Of a stretch of DNA of 64,000 bases, positions 37,564-49,100 are shown one piece after another. Below the pieces are notes generated by a model. That model was not told the origin of the DNA, ran no database searches, and was given only the letters and a program-made list of their open reading frames with translations. This stretch comes from Zonotrichia leucophrys gambelii (Eukaryota > Chordata > Aves > Passeriformes > Passerellidae): contig NC_088188.1 of the NCBI RefSeq assembly GCF_028769735.1, forward strand, positions 2,937,001 through 3,001,000. The letters run 5' to 3'. The position numbers and the translations under genes are program-made. Every line of letters begins with the position of its first letter. Within the stretch, counting starts at the first letter, position 1.

Positions 37564-38838
37564 GGCAGCCTGCTGTTAGCTCCAGACTGTTTCCCCAAAC
37601 ACTGATGTAGCTACACACAGCTAAATACACCAACAGGTTATCAGTTAAGAGCATTTGAAGTATAAGGCATTGATGTCACACCATCCTGACCATGGTGCTC
37701 CCTCTGCCTGAACCTGACCCTCAGAAAGCTCTATTGATAAACATCAGGGGTTGACCTGCAAGTCTATTACATATCTATTGTGTATCTCTGATGCTGCCTA
37801 GGTAATCTTCATGTGTGTCAGAACAACTTATCCTTGTTTAAATTGTTAGATTGAAACTCCTATCCCTAAAGCCAGACAATTGAATGTGGTGGTTCTTTTT
37901 TTTTCTGTCTCAGTACAAAATATTGTTAGTCACTTTAGCATAATACACCTTTAAAAATATTTCTAAGCCCCTCCTCGATGTCATTTCCAGGGAGCATTAA
38001 TTTACTTCACTGCTTTGATGCTTTCTTTTTTTTTCTTTATCAATTAGCAAAGCATTCTAGGTCTTGGCCTCCACAGACATAGAGTCAAGAAGCTTTAAAG
38101 TTGCACTCCTTTATTAAAAGAGTTCTGCATTACATTATTTTGTTTTTGAAGCGCAAGGGATGCTTGTATTATGTTGCTGTAAGTTATGTTTTGTCATCCT
38201 TAGGCAGACCAGGGCTTCTCTGTGAATAGCACTCGTGACATCAATGACATAAGTGAAATGTTGACTGCCTGGGTTATCAGTGTGGGAAATCTGACCTTAG
38301 GAATTCATTGTTCTATTCTTCGTCCATATGAAGCAGTAAAATTTCAGTTCTCATTTCCAAGTATTATACAGCCATGGAAAATTGAAAGTAGCAAATATCA
38401 AGCCATGTACAGACTAGGGAAGGGCTTGCTGGGTCTGCTGCTCTGTCATCATCTTCCAGAGCAGAATCATTGCTCTTTTAATCAGAAAACATGGAACATG
38501 GTCCAGGTTCTACAAATATCTTCTGCAGGTAGCTATCAGAGACAGAGCTCCTCAGATGTTTGTGGCATTTCTAGTTTAGAATTCTGTCTGTTTTGCCTCA
38601 GTTTACTGTCAAATATACTATGGCAATCACTTGGTGTTTCTTAAGATAAAAGAGTCTTGTGCTTTTCTGAGGCAAAGCTGCAAATGCTCTGGCAAGCACT
38701 CACCTTGGGGCTGGCTCAGTGCAGCAGGAGCAAGGAGACTGTGAGCAGTGTGAGTGGAGGGACTGCAGCCTGGACATTTTACACTCACACAACTCCATGG
38801 GCACAGCTTCCCAGTGCTGGATGTGCAGCACAGGGACC

Positions 38839-38910
38839 ATGGAATCACACAATGGTTTGGGTTGGAAGGACCTCAAATCTCATCCCATTCCACCCCCTGC
38901 CAGGGACACC
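38839..38910 (-). mobile_element. CR1 LINE 3'-end fragment, minus orientation
   Basis: AATCACACAATGGTTTGGGT followed by TGGAAGGACCTCAAATCTCAT and a CCACCCCCTGCC block is the reverse of the familiar avian CR1 3' end. Only about 70 bases are recognisable and no reverse transcriptase sequence is present. It then runs directly into a tandem repeat. Confidence 0.85.
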
Positions 38911-38922
38911 ACGGGGAGGAAC

Positions 38923-38967
38923 ACACATGGGCAGGAACACACATGGGCAGGAACACACATGGGCAGG
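38923..38967. repeat. 16-bp tandem repeat, 2.8 copies
   Basis: ACACATGGGCAGGAAC is repeated without change, the last copy missing three bases. It abuts the CR1 fragment. Confidence 0.93.
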
Positions 38968-38989
38968 TTCATCTGCAGCAGCCCTGGAG

Positions 38990-39240
38990 CTGCAGAGGAA
39001 AACTCCCCCCTTGTGCAGGATCCCTGCTGCAGCAGAGCCACAGCTGGCACTGCAGGAGGGCTGAGCCCCCATGGATGGGGCTGGGACACCCCCTGACACA
39101 CAGGGGGCAGGGACTGCTCTCACTCTGGCTGTGGTTTGGGTTTTTTTGTTGTTTGTACTATTGCATTTGTATTTTTAGTTTTCCTAGTAAAGAACTGTTA
39201 TTCCTATTCCCATATCTTTGCCTGAGAGCCCCTTAATTTC
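38990..39240 (+). mobile_element. ERV LTR 3' fragment
   Basis: The end region CTAGTAAAGAACTGTTATTC...TATCTTTGCCTGAGAGCCCC matches the 3' module of the 10.5- and 14.3-kb copies. The upstream GC-rich part up to about 38990 is probably the same element. No ends or target duplication were found. Confidence 0.65.
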
Positions 39241-40457
39241 ACTGTCTGACCTTCAGCTTGGGTGGTCTGAGCAGTCTGCCTCACTCTGTCAGTGTGTGGG
39301 GGCTCTGCATTGCTCATGTTTATCCCAGAAACCCAGCGAGTGCATTAGTGAGGCTGCAGGCACAGGGCTGGCTAATAATGCTCCTTCTGCTGGTGATGGA
39401 GTCAGTGATTCCAAAGGGATGGTGTTTGTTGACAGAGAGCACATCTGGCTGCCATGTAGCCCTGCACTCCAGAGGTCTAATCCTGTCCTGATTTACTCCC
39501 CATCTGGGTCGTGGCTGTAACTCTTGCAGATGTGCCACAGGTTGGTAAATATAATTCTTTTATCAGTGACTAAATTGGGACAGAATTTGTTCTCCTGTAT
39601 GTGCTTGTAGATATAATTTAATTTTAGTGATACAGTTGGATTTAGGAGGCTAATTATAAATACTTGGTCTGTGCCTAAACCTGTAACATCAGTGTTCCTT
39701 GACCAGAATACACAACAATTGGAATATGAATGCCGAAGTCCCTTTCTTTATTTAAATCTGTGGGGTTTTTTCTTAAAACATTTGGTTTCTTGGATAGAAC
39801 AGTTGATATCTATGTATGTATATGAATGTCTCTATAAAGAAGAATAATAAGCTTTTGACCACCTTCATGCTCTTTCCCAGTGTTGAATGTCAGGATTGTA
39901 CAGTGTTGCAGCAAGAACAGAACCAGAGTCTGGAACTTTATCTCTTTTGCAGATAGGATTTTTGGGAAGGTTTTCTACTATCTGTTCTTGTTTTTTGGAG
40001 TGATTCTATCCATTTTAGACTTTCTTGTGCATATGACAGAGTAGCAGCATAAGCCATACTTCAAAGAAAAAAAGCCACAGGTTGATAGCTCTTGTAAGCA
40101 TTTGAAAAATCCCTTTTTCCACCTTTAGATGGCTCAGATAGGTATGGATGGTTCTGGTACTAAATTTTTAATTAAATACATATTTAATCGGTGTCATCAA
40201 TAATTCTAATTTTATTTTTTATGATAACTTAAATTGTTTCTTCTTTTTATGGTTGCTTCTCCAAGAGAAAGAAGAAAATGTTTCTAGCACATATTGTAGG
40301 AGCTACAATGAAAGTTGCATATCTATTTTTTACCATGCTATGGCTGATTTCTGTGTATTTCCTTAACCAGTTTAACATATTTATTATCAATAAGCTTTTG
40401 TGACATTTTGCTCTTCATGTATGAATTCACAACTTCCATCCCACCACTTCCTGACAG

Positions 40458-40550
40458 GCCAGGAAATCAGGTGAAAATGTGATGGACTTCTTCAAGGGCA
40501 AGGAGAGTCCAGAAAATGCAGTGGCTGTTGAATTTAGCAGAAACATTTTG
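40458..40550 (+). CDS. Candidate internal coding exon, unidentified plus-strand gene
   Basis: A strong acceptor (CCACCACTTCCTGACAG) and the donor TTTTG/GTAAAT enclose exactly 31 open codons, in phase 0 at both ends. The sequence starts ARKSGENVMDFFKGKESPEN and has a balanced composition that looks like true protein. It would splice in frame to 46096. I do not recognise the family, and no upstream exon could be joined with confidence. Confidence 0.4.
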
Positions 40551-41499
40551 GTAAATGTATTCTACTTGCTTATATGTTTTCATATTGTATTTTGATAGAA
40601 TTCCTATTTATTTCCCTTTGGTACCACAGGGTGCATTGTGCAGTAGCTGTGCAGTCAGGTAGCTTGCAGGCTCACTGCTCTTCTGTGTGTCCTGAATGTA
40701 AAAGAGATTTAATGGAACTGATCTGGTAAGCATGATCCAAAGGAATGAGAATAAAACTTGTGTCATAGAATTCTAAGTTTATATTTAGATTATGACAATG
40801 ATTAATTTTCTAACTCCTTTTCTGCCTGTAAAATTGTTATTTTCATTTATACCTTTCTAACAAAAGGTTTGATTTGCTTAATTACTACACTGAACATGAC
40901 AGCTGCTAACATGGATGTTGAATCATTAATTCTCTAATTGTAGCTTGCTTTAGAATTTCAGAGGGATCTTAAATTTGATAAATCACCTTTTTATTTATTT
41001 TGAGGAATATTCCAGTAAGTCTGCAATATTTTCTTTCTGTTTCTTGTTTTGTTTCTTTTTGTAAAATGTCATCAATTCACAAGTGTTTTGTAACTAACGT
41101 CTCCACTGTAATTTCCTTACGCTGAACAGACTCATTCCTCAAATACCAGGCTCATTAAGCTCATGAAGTAGTTTAAAATACATAGTTAGCTACTTTGAAA
41201 GTAATAAACACACACTGGAAGATTCAAAGCTTTTTCATTTACCTATTCATTTTTGTCAGCAGCACTTTGTTCCCTTTGTTGGTTTTCTCCCTTTTCCATC
41301 TTCTGAAGCTGTGTAGAGAGGACAGCAATAGTGACATGCTTTATCAGCTGAAGAGCACCTAATGCACCAAAGATCTTTCTCCTCAGTTCAGTAAATTGTA
41401 AGGATACAAGTTATAGATAAGGGGTCAGATGACTGTTCAAAATTATGAAGAAGGGGTCTAGGTTTTGAAGTGGGTCGAGGTTTTCTTTCTGCTACTTGG

Positions 41500-42286
41500 A
41501 ATTCAGCTGTTTTAGCTGCTCAATTCAGCACCTCTCCTCATGCAGGACACCAAAAAGGAAAAACTGCCTTTCTGCTGGGAGCATGGCTGGCTAAATAACT
41601 GTTCCAATTGGTTTCAAGGAGTGCAGTGCTTCAGGCAGAGCCTGCTCCAGTGTGGGTCCCTCACAGGGTCACAGGTCCTACCAGGAAACCTCTCTCCATG
41701 GATCCACAAACCCTGCTCAGAGCCTCCTCCAGGCACCTCCGTGCTCTGGCCTGGGATCTGTGGATCTGTGCCCCCCATGTTCTCCAGGAGCTGCACATGG
41801 ATGTGTGCCCCCCATGCCCATCATGGCTGTACATGGATCTGTGCCCCCCATGCTCTCCAGGAGCTGTACATGGATCTGTGCCCCCCATGCCCACACATGG
41901 ACCTGTGCTCCCCATGCCCTCCATGGCTGCAGGGCACAGCTGCCTCTCCATGGGCTGCACCAGGGGAATCTCAGCCCTGGCACCTGGAGCAAATCCTGTG
42001 CCCACCATGCCTGCATTGCCTTGGATGTGCTGCTCCTCCCACATATTCTCACTCCTGTCCTCTCTGGCTGTGGACACAACTGCTCAATAACTTTCTCTTT
42101 TCCTTCTTAAATACGTTATCCCAGAGGTGTTACTGCTGTCACTGATGGATTTGACCTTGTCCAGTGGCCTGTCCATCTCTGAGACAGATGCCATTGGCTG
42201 TTGGACACGGGGAAGCTTCCAGCAGCTTCTCAGAATCCACCCCTGTAACTCCCCTGCTACCAAACCCAGCCATGCAAACTAATACA
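41500..42286 (-). mobile_element. Songbird ERV-derived dispersed repeat, minus-strand sense
   Basis: The right end, read on minus, starts TGTATTAGTTTGCATGGCTG, has TATTTAAG as a probable TATA box (from + 42108-42116) and runs through a common songbird repeat with AGCTGCTGGAAGCTTCCCC. It continues into the minisatellite at 41761-41930. The right limit is at ACA 42286; the left limit is approximate. It is noncoding; open frames of up to 201 codons here arise from repeat composition. Confidence 0.65.
41761..41930. repeat. Minisatellite with ATGGATCTGTGCCCCCCATG core
   Basis: At least five degenerate units share a GGATCTGTGCCCCCCATG-like core, with alternating spacers (CTCTCCAGGAGCTGTACAT and CCATCATGGCTGTACAT), suggesting a higher-order two-unit repeat. 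Confidence 0.85.
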
Positions 42287-43257
42287 TTGACTTTCTATCC
42301 ATGTTGTTTCTGAAATTTCAGGGGGTCACACATTGAATTGTGGTTGAAGTTGCATGTGCAGATTATGTTTTTTTCAATTATCACCACTCTGGGAACCATT
42401 TTCCCTTCCTAAGTGATGTGTGAGCTCGTTCTTGACAAGTACATTCTACAAATTGGAGAAAGGGAAGCACCATGTCATGGTTGAATATTATTGAAGGTAT
42501 TTTTGTAACCTGTCCTCATTAACTGAAAAGGTATTGAAAGGCTGTATTGCCCTTTTTGGAGTGGGAGCTAATAAAGTCTTCTGTAGGTGTCTGTTCTGGC
42601 AGGAGAACAATTTAAAAGTGAAGGTTTAGGTAAATGTATTCCCAATTGGTACTTGATTTATTGGCCTCATACAAGCAGATGAGGACCTGGAGCTTGGCTT
42701 GGTTGAGTTGTTTGTACACATCCATGCTGCTTTTTGCTTTCTGATGCAGCACAGGCAGCATCTTCCCAATCATACTGTTGCTGTCTGTAAGCACCTGATA
42801 AGAAGGAGGAAGCACTAGCAGATAAGAAGATGGAAGCTGACACAATTTTCAGCCTCAAGCATTTGAAAGGGCAGCTGATTCTTACACTGAAAATGGGGTG
42901 CCATTTCCTTGTAATACCCTGTTGGAGAGGGAGAGCCTTGGGAATAAAATATTTCTCTCTTTACTCTTCAGTGCAGCTCCCTGCACAAAATACTGAAGTT
43001 AAAATCTTGAGCTTTATTTGCTATGCTTAAGCTCCAGTTTACGGACTGAAAACAATGTATTTTCATATCATTTACTAAGAGATAATAAGTCTGAGTATTT
43101 AGCTTGTTAAAAATATTTTTTTTAGAATAAGAGGTTGCTCAGCCAAGTGGAGGGCAAATGGGCATTTTCCTAATAAGGTTTTGCTGTGCATGGTCAGGAG
43201 TAGCAGATTTGGGCTATGGAACCCCAGGGTCTGCTTTACTGTTGAGTGTTCCTGACC
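42287..43257. other. Unique noncoding DNA, no supported feature
   Basis: AT-rich sequence with two overlapping minus-strand open frames near 42612-42858 that lack splice or family support. Confidence 0.5.
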
Positions 43258-43262
43258 ACCAG

Positions 43263-43817
43263 TGTCGCGGTGTGTTTTAAACTTTCGGGTCCCTTCCCCC
43301 CTCGCCCCTTTGCTGAGTGAGTCCTGTCAATCAGTCTCAACATTCCAGCAAGGCGCCGTGTGGTTGGTCAAGTTCAAAGGATGCCCCTCAGGCCCAGAGG
43401 TCATTGGTCTGTCTAGGTGCCATACTCTCCTGAGACCCCGCCCCTCCCACCTGGTTGGTGGCTCACCTGTCCCCTCCCCCTGCCCTGGGAGCTTAAAAGG
43501 TGAATCAGGCCATGCAGTCGGCATTCTGTTGGAGCTGTTCCCAAGATTCAGACCTCTGTAACCATGGAATAAACCTCTGGATATAACCCTCCAGCAGAAT
43601 CCTCTCCTTTTTCTCTTCACCATCGCCTGAAGCTTTCCTCCTGAGGTAAACAGAGTTCCTAACAAGCCTGGACTTGTTTAGTGCCCAGCTGCAACCACCA
43701 GCAAGCTAAAGGTGTCTCTGGGGTGATACACCACAGCTGCCGCCTTTGGCCCAGCAGCGAGGGTCAGACTGGCCCAGGCACAATCTAACTGGTAATATTG
43801 GGATTCATATTCCAATA
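43263..43817 (+). mobile_element. Solo ERV LTR with perfect ACCAG target duplication
   Basis: The element starts TGTCGCGG and ends TTCCAATA, flanked by ACCAG at 43258-43262 and 43818-43822. A TATA-like CTTAAAAGG lies at 43492-43500 and the poly(A) signal AATAAA at 43568-43573, leaving an unusually long U5 of about 240 bases. The last 22 bases (43796-43817) are nearly palindromic. A 5-bp duplication fits a class III-like element. It is 555 bp and more GC-rich than its surroundings. Confidence 0.92.
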
Positions 43818-43822
43818 ACCAG

Positions 43823-46095
43823 AAAGAGGGTGTCAGGGCAGCCCCTGGTTAAGCAAGGCACAAAGCAATGGGACACACACACATGACATGCTCCTGTGTT
43901 TTGAAAGACAAAGAGCAAAGCAAAGTCAATAAGCAATCTGTCCAATCATGTTCAGCATGTTGCAGGAGAAATTGTTTGTTTTCTCTCTTAATTCAGTCTG
44001 TTAAGGGATATCCAGTGAAACATGGGTGGTGCTGCAAGCCACAAGGTCAGTGTAACAAAATATTTTATTATCACTGAGGCCCATGAACCCTTTCAGAAAT
44101 GCCTGCTGATGTTGTTATTTGTAAGCTTAGGAAAAATTGCTAGGTCAGCAGATGTTGGCTACATAGCCTGTTCTCTTTAGTGCCAGCAGTCACTGTCAGT
44201 CTATCAATAGAGGGATGATCTACTCACAGGGGTATGAGAACCTGCACTAGCTCAAGGGTAATTGCTTTCCAGGTGCCTGACACAAACCGCCAACCAGCCT
44301 GTTGTTCTGCATAGCACAAACACAAGAATACAAAGTGTTCTTTGTGCTTCCTTCTGTTCCCTCTGTGTTGCCTCCAAAGCTCCAGTGGAGGAAGCAGCAG
44401 TGCAGGCGCTTCTCAGCTGCCAGGGTATGACAAGCATTGCAGATGGCAAAAATAGTGCTGGGCTTCTGGAGCTGTGCCTGAGCTCTGAGATGGGTTCACA
44501 GGCTGTGATGTGTCTGGCTGATAATTCTGGGACAGTCCCTGAATAAACTTTACTCTTGTCCTGAAGAGAACACCTATCTGAGAATCTACTACAGTTTGTG
44601 TAAACCAGAACAAATTCCAGCTTTCTGTTTTAAAATAAATAAAAACAAATTTGGGGCAGGCCCACCAGAGAATATGGCTGTGCTATTTGTGTCTAGAAGC
44701 TGAGATAGCAGTGTTCCATCACTTTAGTACACTTAGGTGTGAGAACAGAACTCCCTTCCCAGGTTCCAGAGAGGAAACAGCTTCTGCCTCTTTAAAAATA
44801 TGTTAATCAGTTTATTGTAGAATATGTTGATGAAACTGTCTCTAAAGCAGTTAACTGCATGAAGGAGACTTCATCACCTATTTTGAGACTTTAATATGTA
44901 TTTCTATTGCATATTGGGGAAAGAATCAAAACAAAAAAGTATGTCTGAGTACCAATTAAGATGTGCTATGAATCCTCTTCGCAAAGCAGTGAGAATGCTG
45001 TAATCACATTTTAAAACAAACAGACAAAGCTGTGATGAAGCATGAAATCTAAAAATATTTTGTAATAGATACCAGAAAATATTCTTTAAATTCCACAAAT
45101 CATTTTGCCATATTTCCTTCAATGGATACACTCTGATTTCTAATTAAATATGTTCCCAGTAAATCCTGGGTTTATGGAGCATTTACAGTGACCTCAAGCA
45201 TCCTATTTTTTGAGGGGGTTATGTTAAGCCTTCTGAAAATTCTTGTATTTCATGGCCACCTTCTCAAATAGCTCTTCAGTTTCTGGAGACTGCAGTTTAT
45301 CTGACAGCTTTGGGCAGGTCCTTCAATTCCTGTGTTTGGAAGTCTTCAGGCACATGCTAAGTCCCTCTAATACTGGGAAAGCTTTAAGAACAGTGAGCAC
45401 ATGCCTGAACACACTTATAGAGAAAGCAGATGATTACTGCCACAGTTTTGGGTATCACCTCTCTTAGTTTTATCACTTCTTGGCCAGATGCTTCTGCTGA
45501 TCCTTTGGAATGGCAGGAGACACTTGTGTGCAGAGTCCTGAGCCACAGCTGGAAGTTTGGCTTACAAACAAAGCAATTTGTAGTTCCAGCTCAAGCTCAG
45601 GTGCTGAGAGGTGATGATGTGCATCTGCTCTGGGGCCAGCACAGAGATGATATTCCTGGCAGACAGAGTTCAAGGGAGGACACTGAGGATTGTCACATTG
45701 TCCCTGGCCTTGGGCTGAGAGATAAGGCTCACCTTGCTTCTTGGTTTCTGCCCCTGGTGCCTCCTTCCTTTGATGCCTGAGGTATTGGTTTTGCTAATTT
45801 TGGGGAAGCTTATCTCCTACGTGGAAAAAACCTATTTGTGTAAAAGGGTCTGTAATGAAAGACAACTGCAATCATTGCAGGCTGTTACATTTGCACATTT
45901 GAAGGTTAATTCATGTACTGCACTCAGACACAGCCAAATATCCATGAGAGATGATTCTGATTTTAAAAATAGACTGATTACAAAGCAAACAACTGAATAG
46001 AGATGAAACAGTGAACGTCCACCTGATTTCAGTACTATGAAATTGTCAATGACACAGGGAATCTCATGCCAACTTATCTATTCCTTTTTTTGTAG
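43823..46095. other. Unique noncoding DNA between an LTR and a candidate exon
   Basis: No gene or repeat is supported. A segment at about 44276-44431 has an acceptor-like TTGCTTTCCAG and an open frame but a weak donor, so I do not call it. If the candidate exons at 40458 and 46096 belong together, this is intron. Confidence 0.4.
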
Positions 46096-46170
46096 AAAGT
46101 GACAGAAACAGTTTTTGCAGCATCGGATATAGGCTTTAACAGTGTGCTGACAACTAAAACAGGGGTCTAA
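46096..46170 (+). CDS. Candidate terminal coding segment, unidentified plus-strand gene
   Basis: A strong acceptor (TTCCTTTTTTTGTAG) opens 24 codons closed by TAA, starting KVTETVFAASDIGFNSVL. The reading frame is continuous with the segment at 40458-40550, across about 5.5 kb that includes two repeats. No AATAAA lies immediately downstream, so the segment might instead be part of a longer, altered exon. Confidence 0.35.
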   Translation, partial: KVTETVFAASDIGFNSVLTTKTGV

Positions 46171-49100
46171 ATCAGTTCTCTATGTCTTAGCCCCCTTTTT
46201 TTGTTTATTTTTCTGGAAGTGAAACTTGTGTGTCAAAGCTTGAAAAAGTAGAATATGGGCAAGTAACACAATTTCATGCAGTCTAGAGTGTTGTTCCAAT
46301 GGTACCTCCTTAAGGCTTGACATCAGAAAACAGAGGGCTGTATGTACAAAAAAACATGTAGCACACCAGGGGAGGGAACAAACTCCTTGCAAGTGCTTAC
46401 ACACATGTCTATATGTAGAGCATATCTGTGGAACACTGACCTTCTCGTGCCTCTGCAAAGTACTGGCAGTTCTGCTGCTGTGTTTCCTCTTTTGCTGCTG
46501 GCTTTGCGAGCCTGCAGCAGCAGGACCTGGCTGCAGCTTTGTAGTTTGTGCTCTGGGAGCTAAACACTGGTCCCAGGATTACAGCTTGGCTTGAGAGTGC
46601 CCAGTAGATTTAGCCAGCATCATAAATGCAATGCCAGAGTTCTGTATTTCCTTCTATATATAGCTTTCATGAGGTTGGTGGGACATGTATTTTGGTTTTA
46701 TATTCGTAGATTATATAATCTCAACAGAGGGATTTTTCAAACTAGATGTTGCATTTGCCCAGATCCTGTGTCCATCACTTAAAAAGATAGTATTACCCTT
46801 TGCAATCAGGTGCAAGTGATTGCAGAGGAAGGGATGCAGCCTAGCTGGCTGTGCCTGGAGCAGAGTGTTTCCCTGGGAACACTGGCTTTGGTCAATGCTG
46901 GTTTTTTGTTGATAGGAGCATGTGTGGGATATATGCTTTGTGCAGGAAGGGAAAGGAAGGGTATTTGTTCTTCAGCTGTGTTTCTTTGTGTGTGATATTT
47001 TTCCTCATAGGGTCTCTTCAGCAATAGAATTCACTCCCTTCTTGTTCTAGACCATTGTCTTTCAGTATTTGATGACATGAGCCTGAGGCCCCAGGCAAAT
47101 GGGAGGAGAGGCAAGATTGGAAGCAATGGAATGAGTGATTGGTAAATGCTCTTGGATTTATTGGGCTCCAGTCCTACCTTATCTTTTTGTTATCTAGTTG
47201 TGACTATCCAGCAGATCAGGCTGGGAGAAAACCCACCGTGACCCTCTGCAGGCAAATGCTGACATCTGTCTTGAAAGAAAGGTGTTTATGCATAAATATT
47301 AATGCCAAAAGAACACCAAACCTGTGGTTCTTTGTCTCACTGAAGCCTTCCTCTGTTGCTATTGGAACAAGGCTGAGTGTTTGCCTTGCAGCATCTCTGC
47401 TGATGCATCCACACCTCTACTCACACCTTTCCAAAACAGACACACTTCATGGAAGGGTATGTTTGACCCACAACAATCATTTGCATCAGCATTAGTGGAA
47501 AAAAACTGCATTGTTACACAGGAAAACACATGCTTTTAACTTTAGCAGGATCTTGTTCATTGCAGAAATTACCACAAGTTAGTTTTTGACTGGGGTTGTT
47601 TTCACCCAATAAAAGATGAAAGAATCTGACCCGCTCCAATTTGAGTGGTGTTAGAAACCACTTAGTAATTTATTTTACTGTGGTTGAAGAAATTAAATAA
47701 CTGATTTTCCTGATTGCTCCTTTATAGAAAGTATAGTCTTTAAGGCCTGTCCCTAAGAAATGCTAACTTATACATTCAATAGGAGTGGGCACATAGCAAT
47801 TCCTGAAGTGTATTCCTAACATGCTTTCTAAGGCAAAACATAGCAGATCATGGAAGCAACTGTATTCCCACTGTTGTCCATGGCCTTACGTGTCTGCTCT
47901 GTTCATTTCATGGACATGCATGCTTTTCTTCCCTTCTCTTTTTAATGAACAGCAGAGTATAATGTGTAACCCTTGTCAGTTCTGAGCTGTAGAGCTGAAA
48001 GGAACCTTGTTCATAAGGTGTCCTAGCTGTGCAAGAGGGAAAGTTATCTCTTCACAGATGAATGGAAGTGATAAACATAAGGTCTAAAAGGTAACCTGGA
48101 TGATATTTTACAATTTTCCAGGTCATAAGCATGGAAAATAGTATAATGCATTATTGAATCAGTTTTAGTGGAGACTTCTCATCATGAAAATGTAATTAAG
48201 CTATTCTTTTTGTGGCAGCTTAGTGCTATAATCGTGGCATACTCCATTGATGAGTAGAATCTCAAGATTCAGAATGTGCTTCCTGCTCACATTCTTGGGG
48301 AAGAGAACACAACTTCATACACAGTCATGCTCTAAGGAAAGAATTTAACTCATCAGCATGTTCTGTCAATGCAGATGCAGGACAGGATAATGTGGAAGGG
48401 GGAAAGCCACTTAATGTGCTTTTCTTATGTTCCTGTTGAAGAGCATGCAGAAGGACATTGGAGTAACAAGTGGAAATGAAGCAGCCTACTTTGTTCTGAC
48501 CTGATTTGTCAAGGGCATGGATTGTTCTGTTGTCTTTTGGGAAGGAACACTCTCTCTGTGCTTCCTTTGAGGTTTCCAGGGTGAGTCATGAAGGAGAAGT
48601 ACCCAGGTGGCCCTGAGTACATACCTGCCTCCTGTCTCTAGCACTCTTCAGCACTCTTGCATATAATTCCAGGCTTACATATAGCAAAAGGATTTTCCTT
48701 CTTGAGAGGTTATTGAAATTAATTCATCACAAATTTCTTATTGAAATGTCTGTGTTGTAAAATGATAATTCATTCAAATCTAACCTTTTTTTTTTTTTAG
48801 GAGAAGGCTTGTTCTGAGCCTATCACTTTTTTCTTTTACAATTTTTACAGGAAAGGTTTTGACATTGAAATGTCTGCTTTGAACAATTCTTTTATAATTT
48901 GTAGTATTTGAAACACAAGTGGGAGCTTAAACTGGAAAAAAAAGACAAAATGAATAGTTGCAATGAAACAATGAAGTTTGTATTTTTGTTCTAATTTACA
49001 TGGGGAAAATATTTTTGGAAACATCCCATTCATATAGGCTTGGAAGAGTGTTTCTTATTATACTCTAAAATAATAAAATAATAAACCTAGTTGAAAATAA

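Noticed and set aside
38222..38644. 140-codon plus-strand open frame with an upstream CAG acceptor
   Set aside because: The frame could begin after an acceptor near 38200 and a possible donor exists at 38528, but the translation has no recognisable content and joins no partner in phase.
41540..42145. 201-codon plus-strand open frame and overlapping frames
   Set aside because: Covers the minisatellite and ERV-derived repeat; a repeat length not interrupted by stops explains it.
44276..44431. Plus-strand open segment after TTGCTTTCCAG
   Set aside because: The donor is weak and no in-phase neighbour was found.
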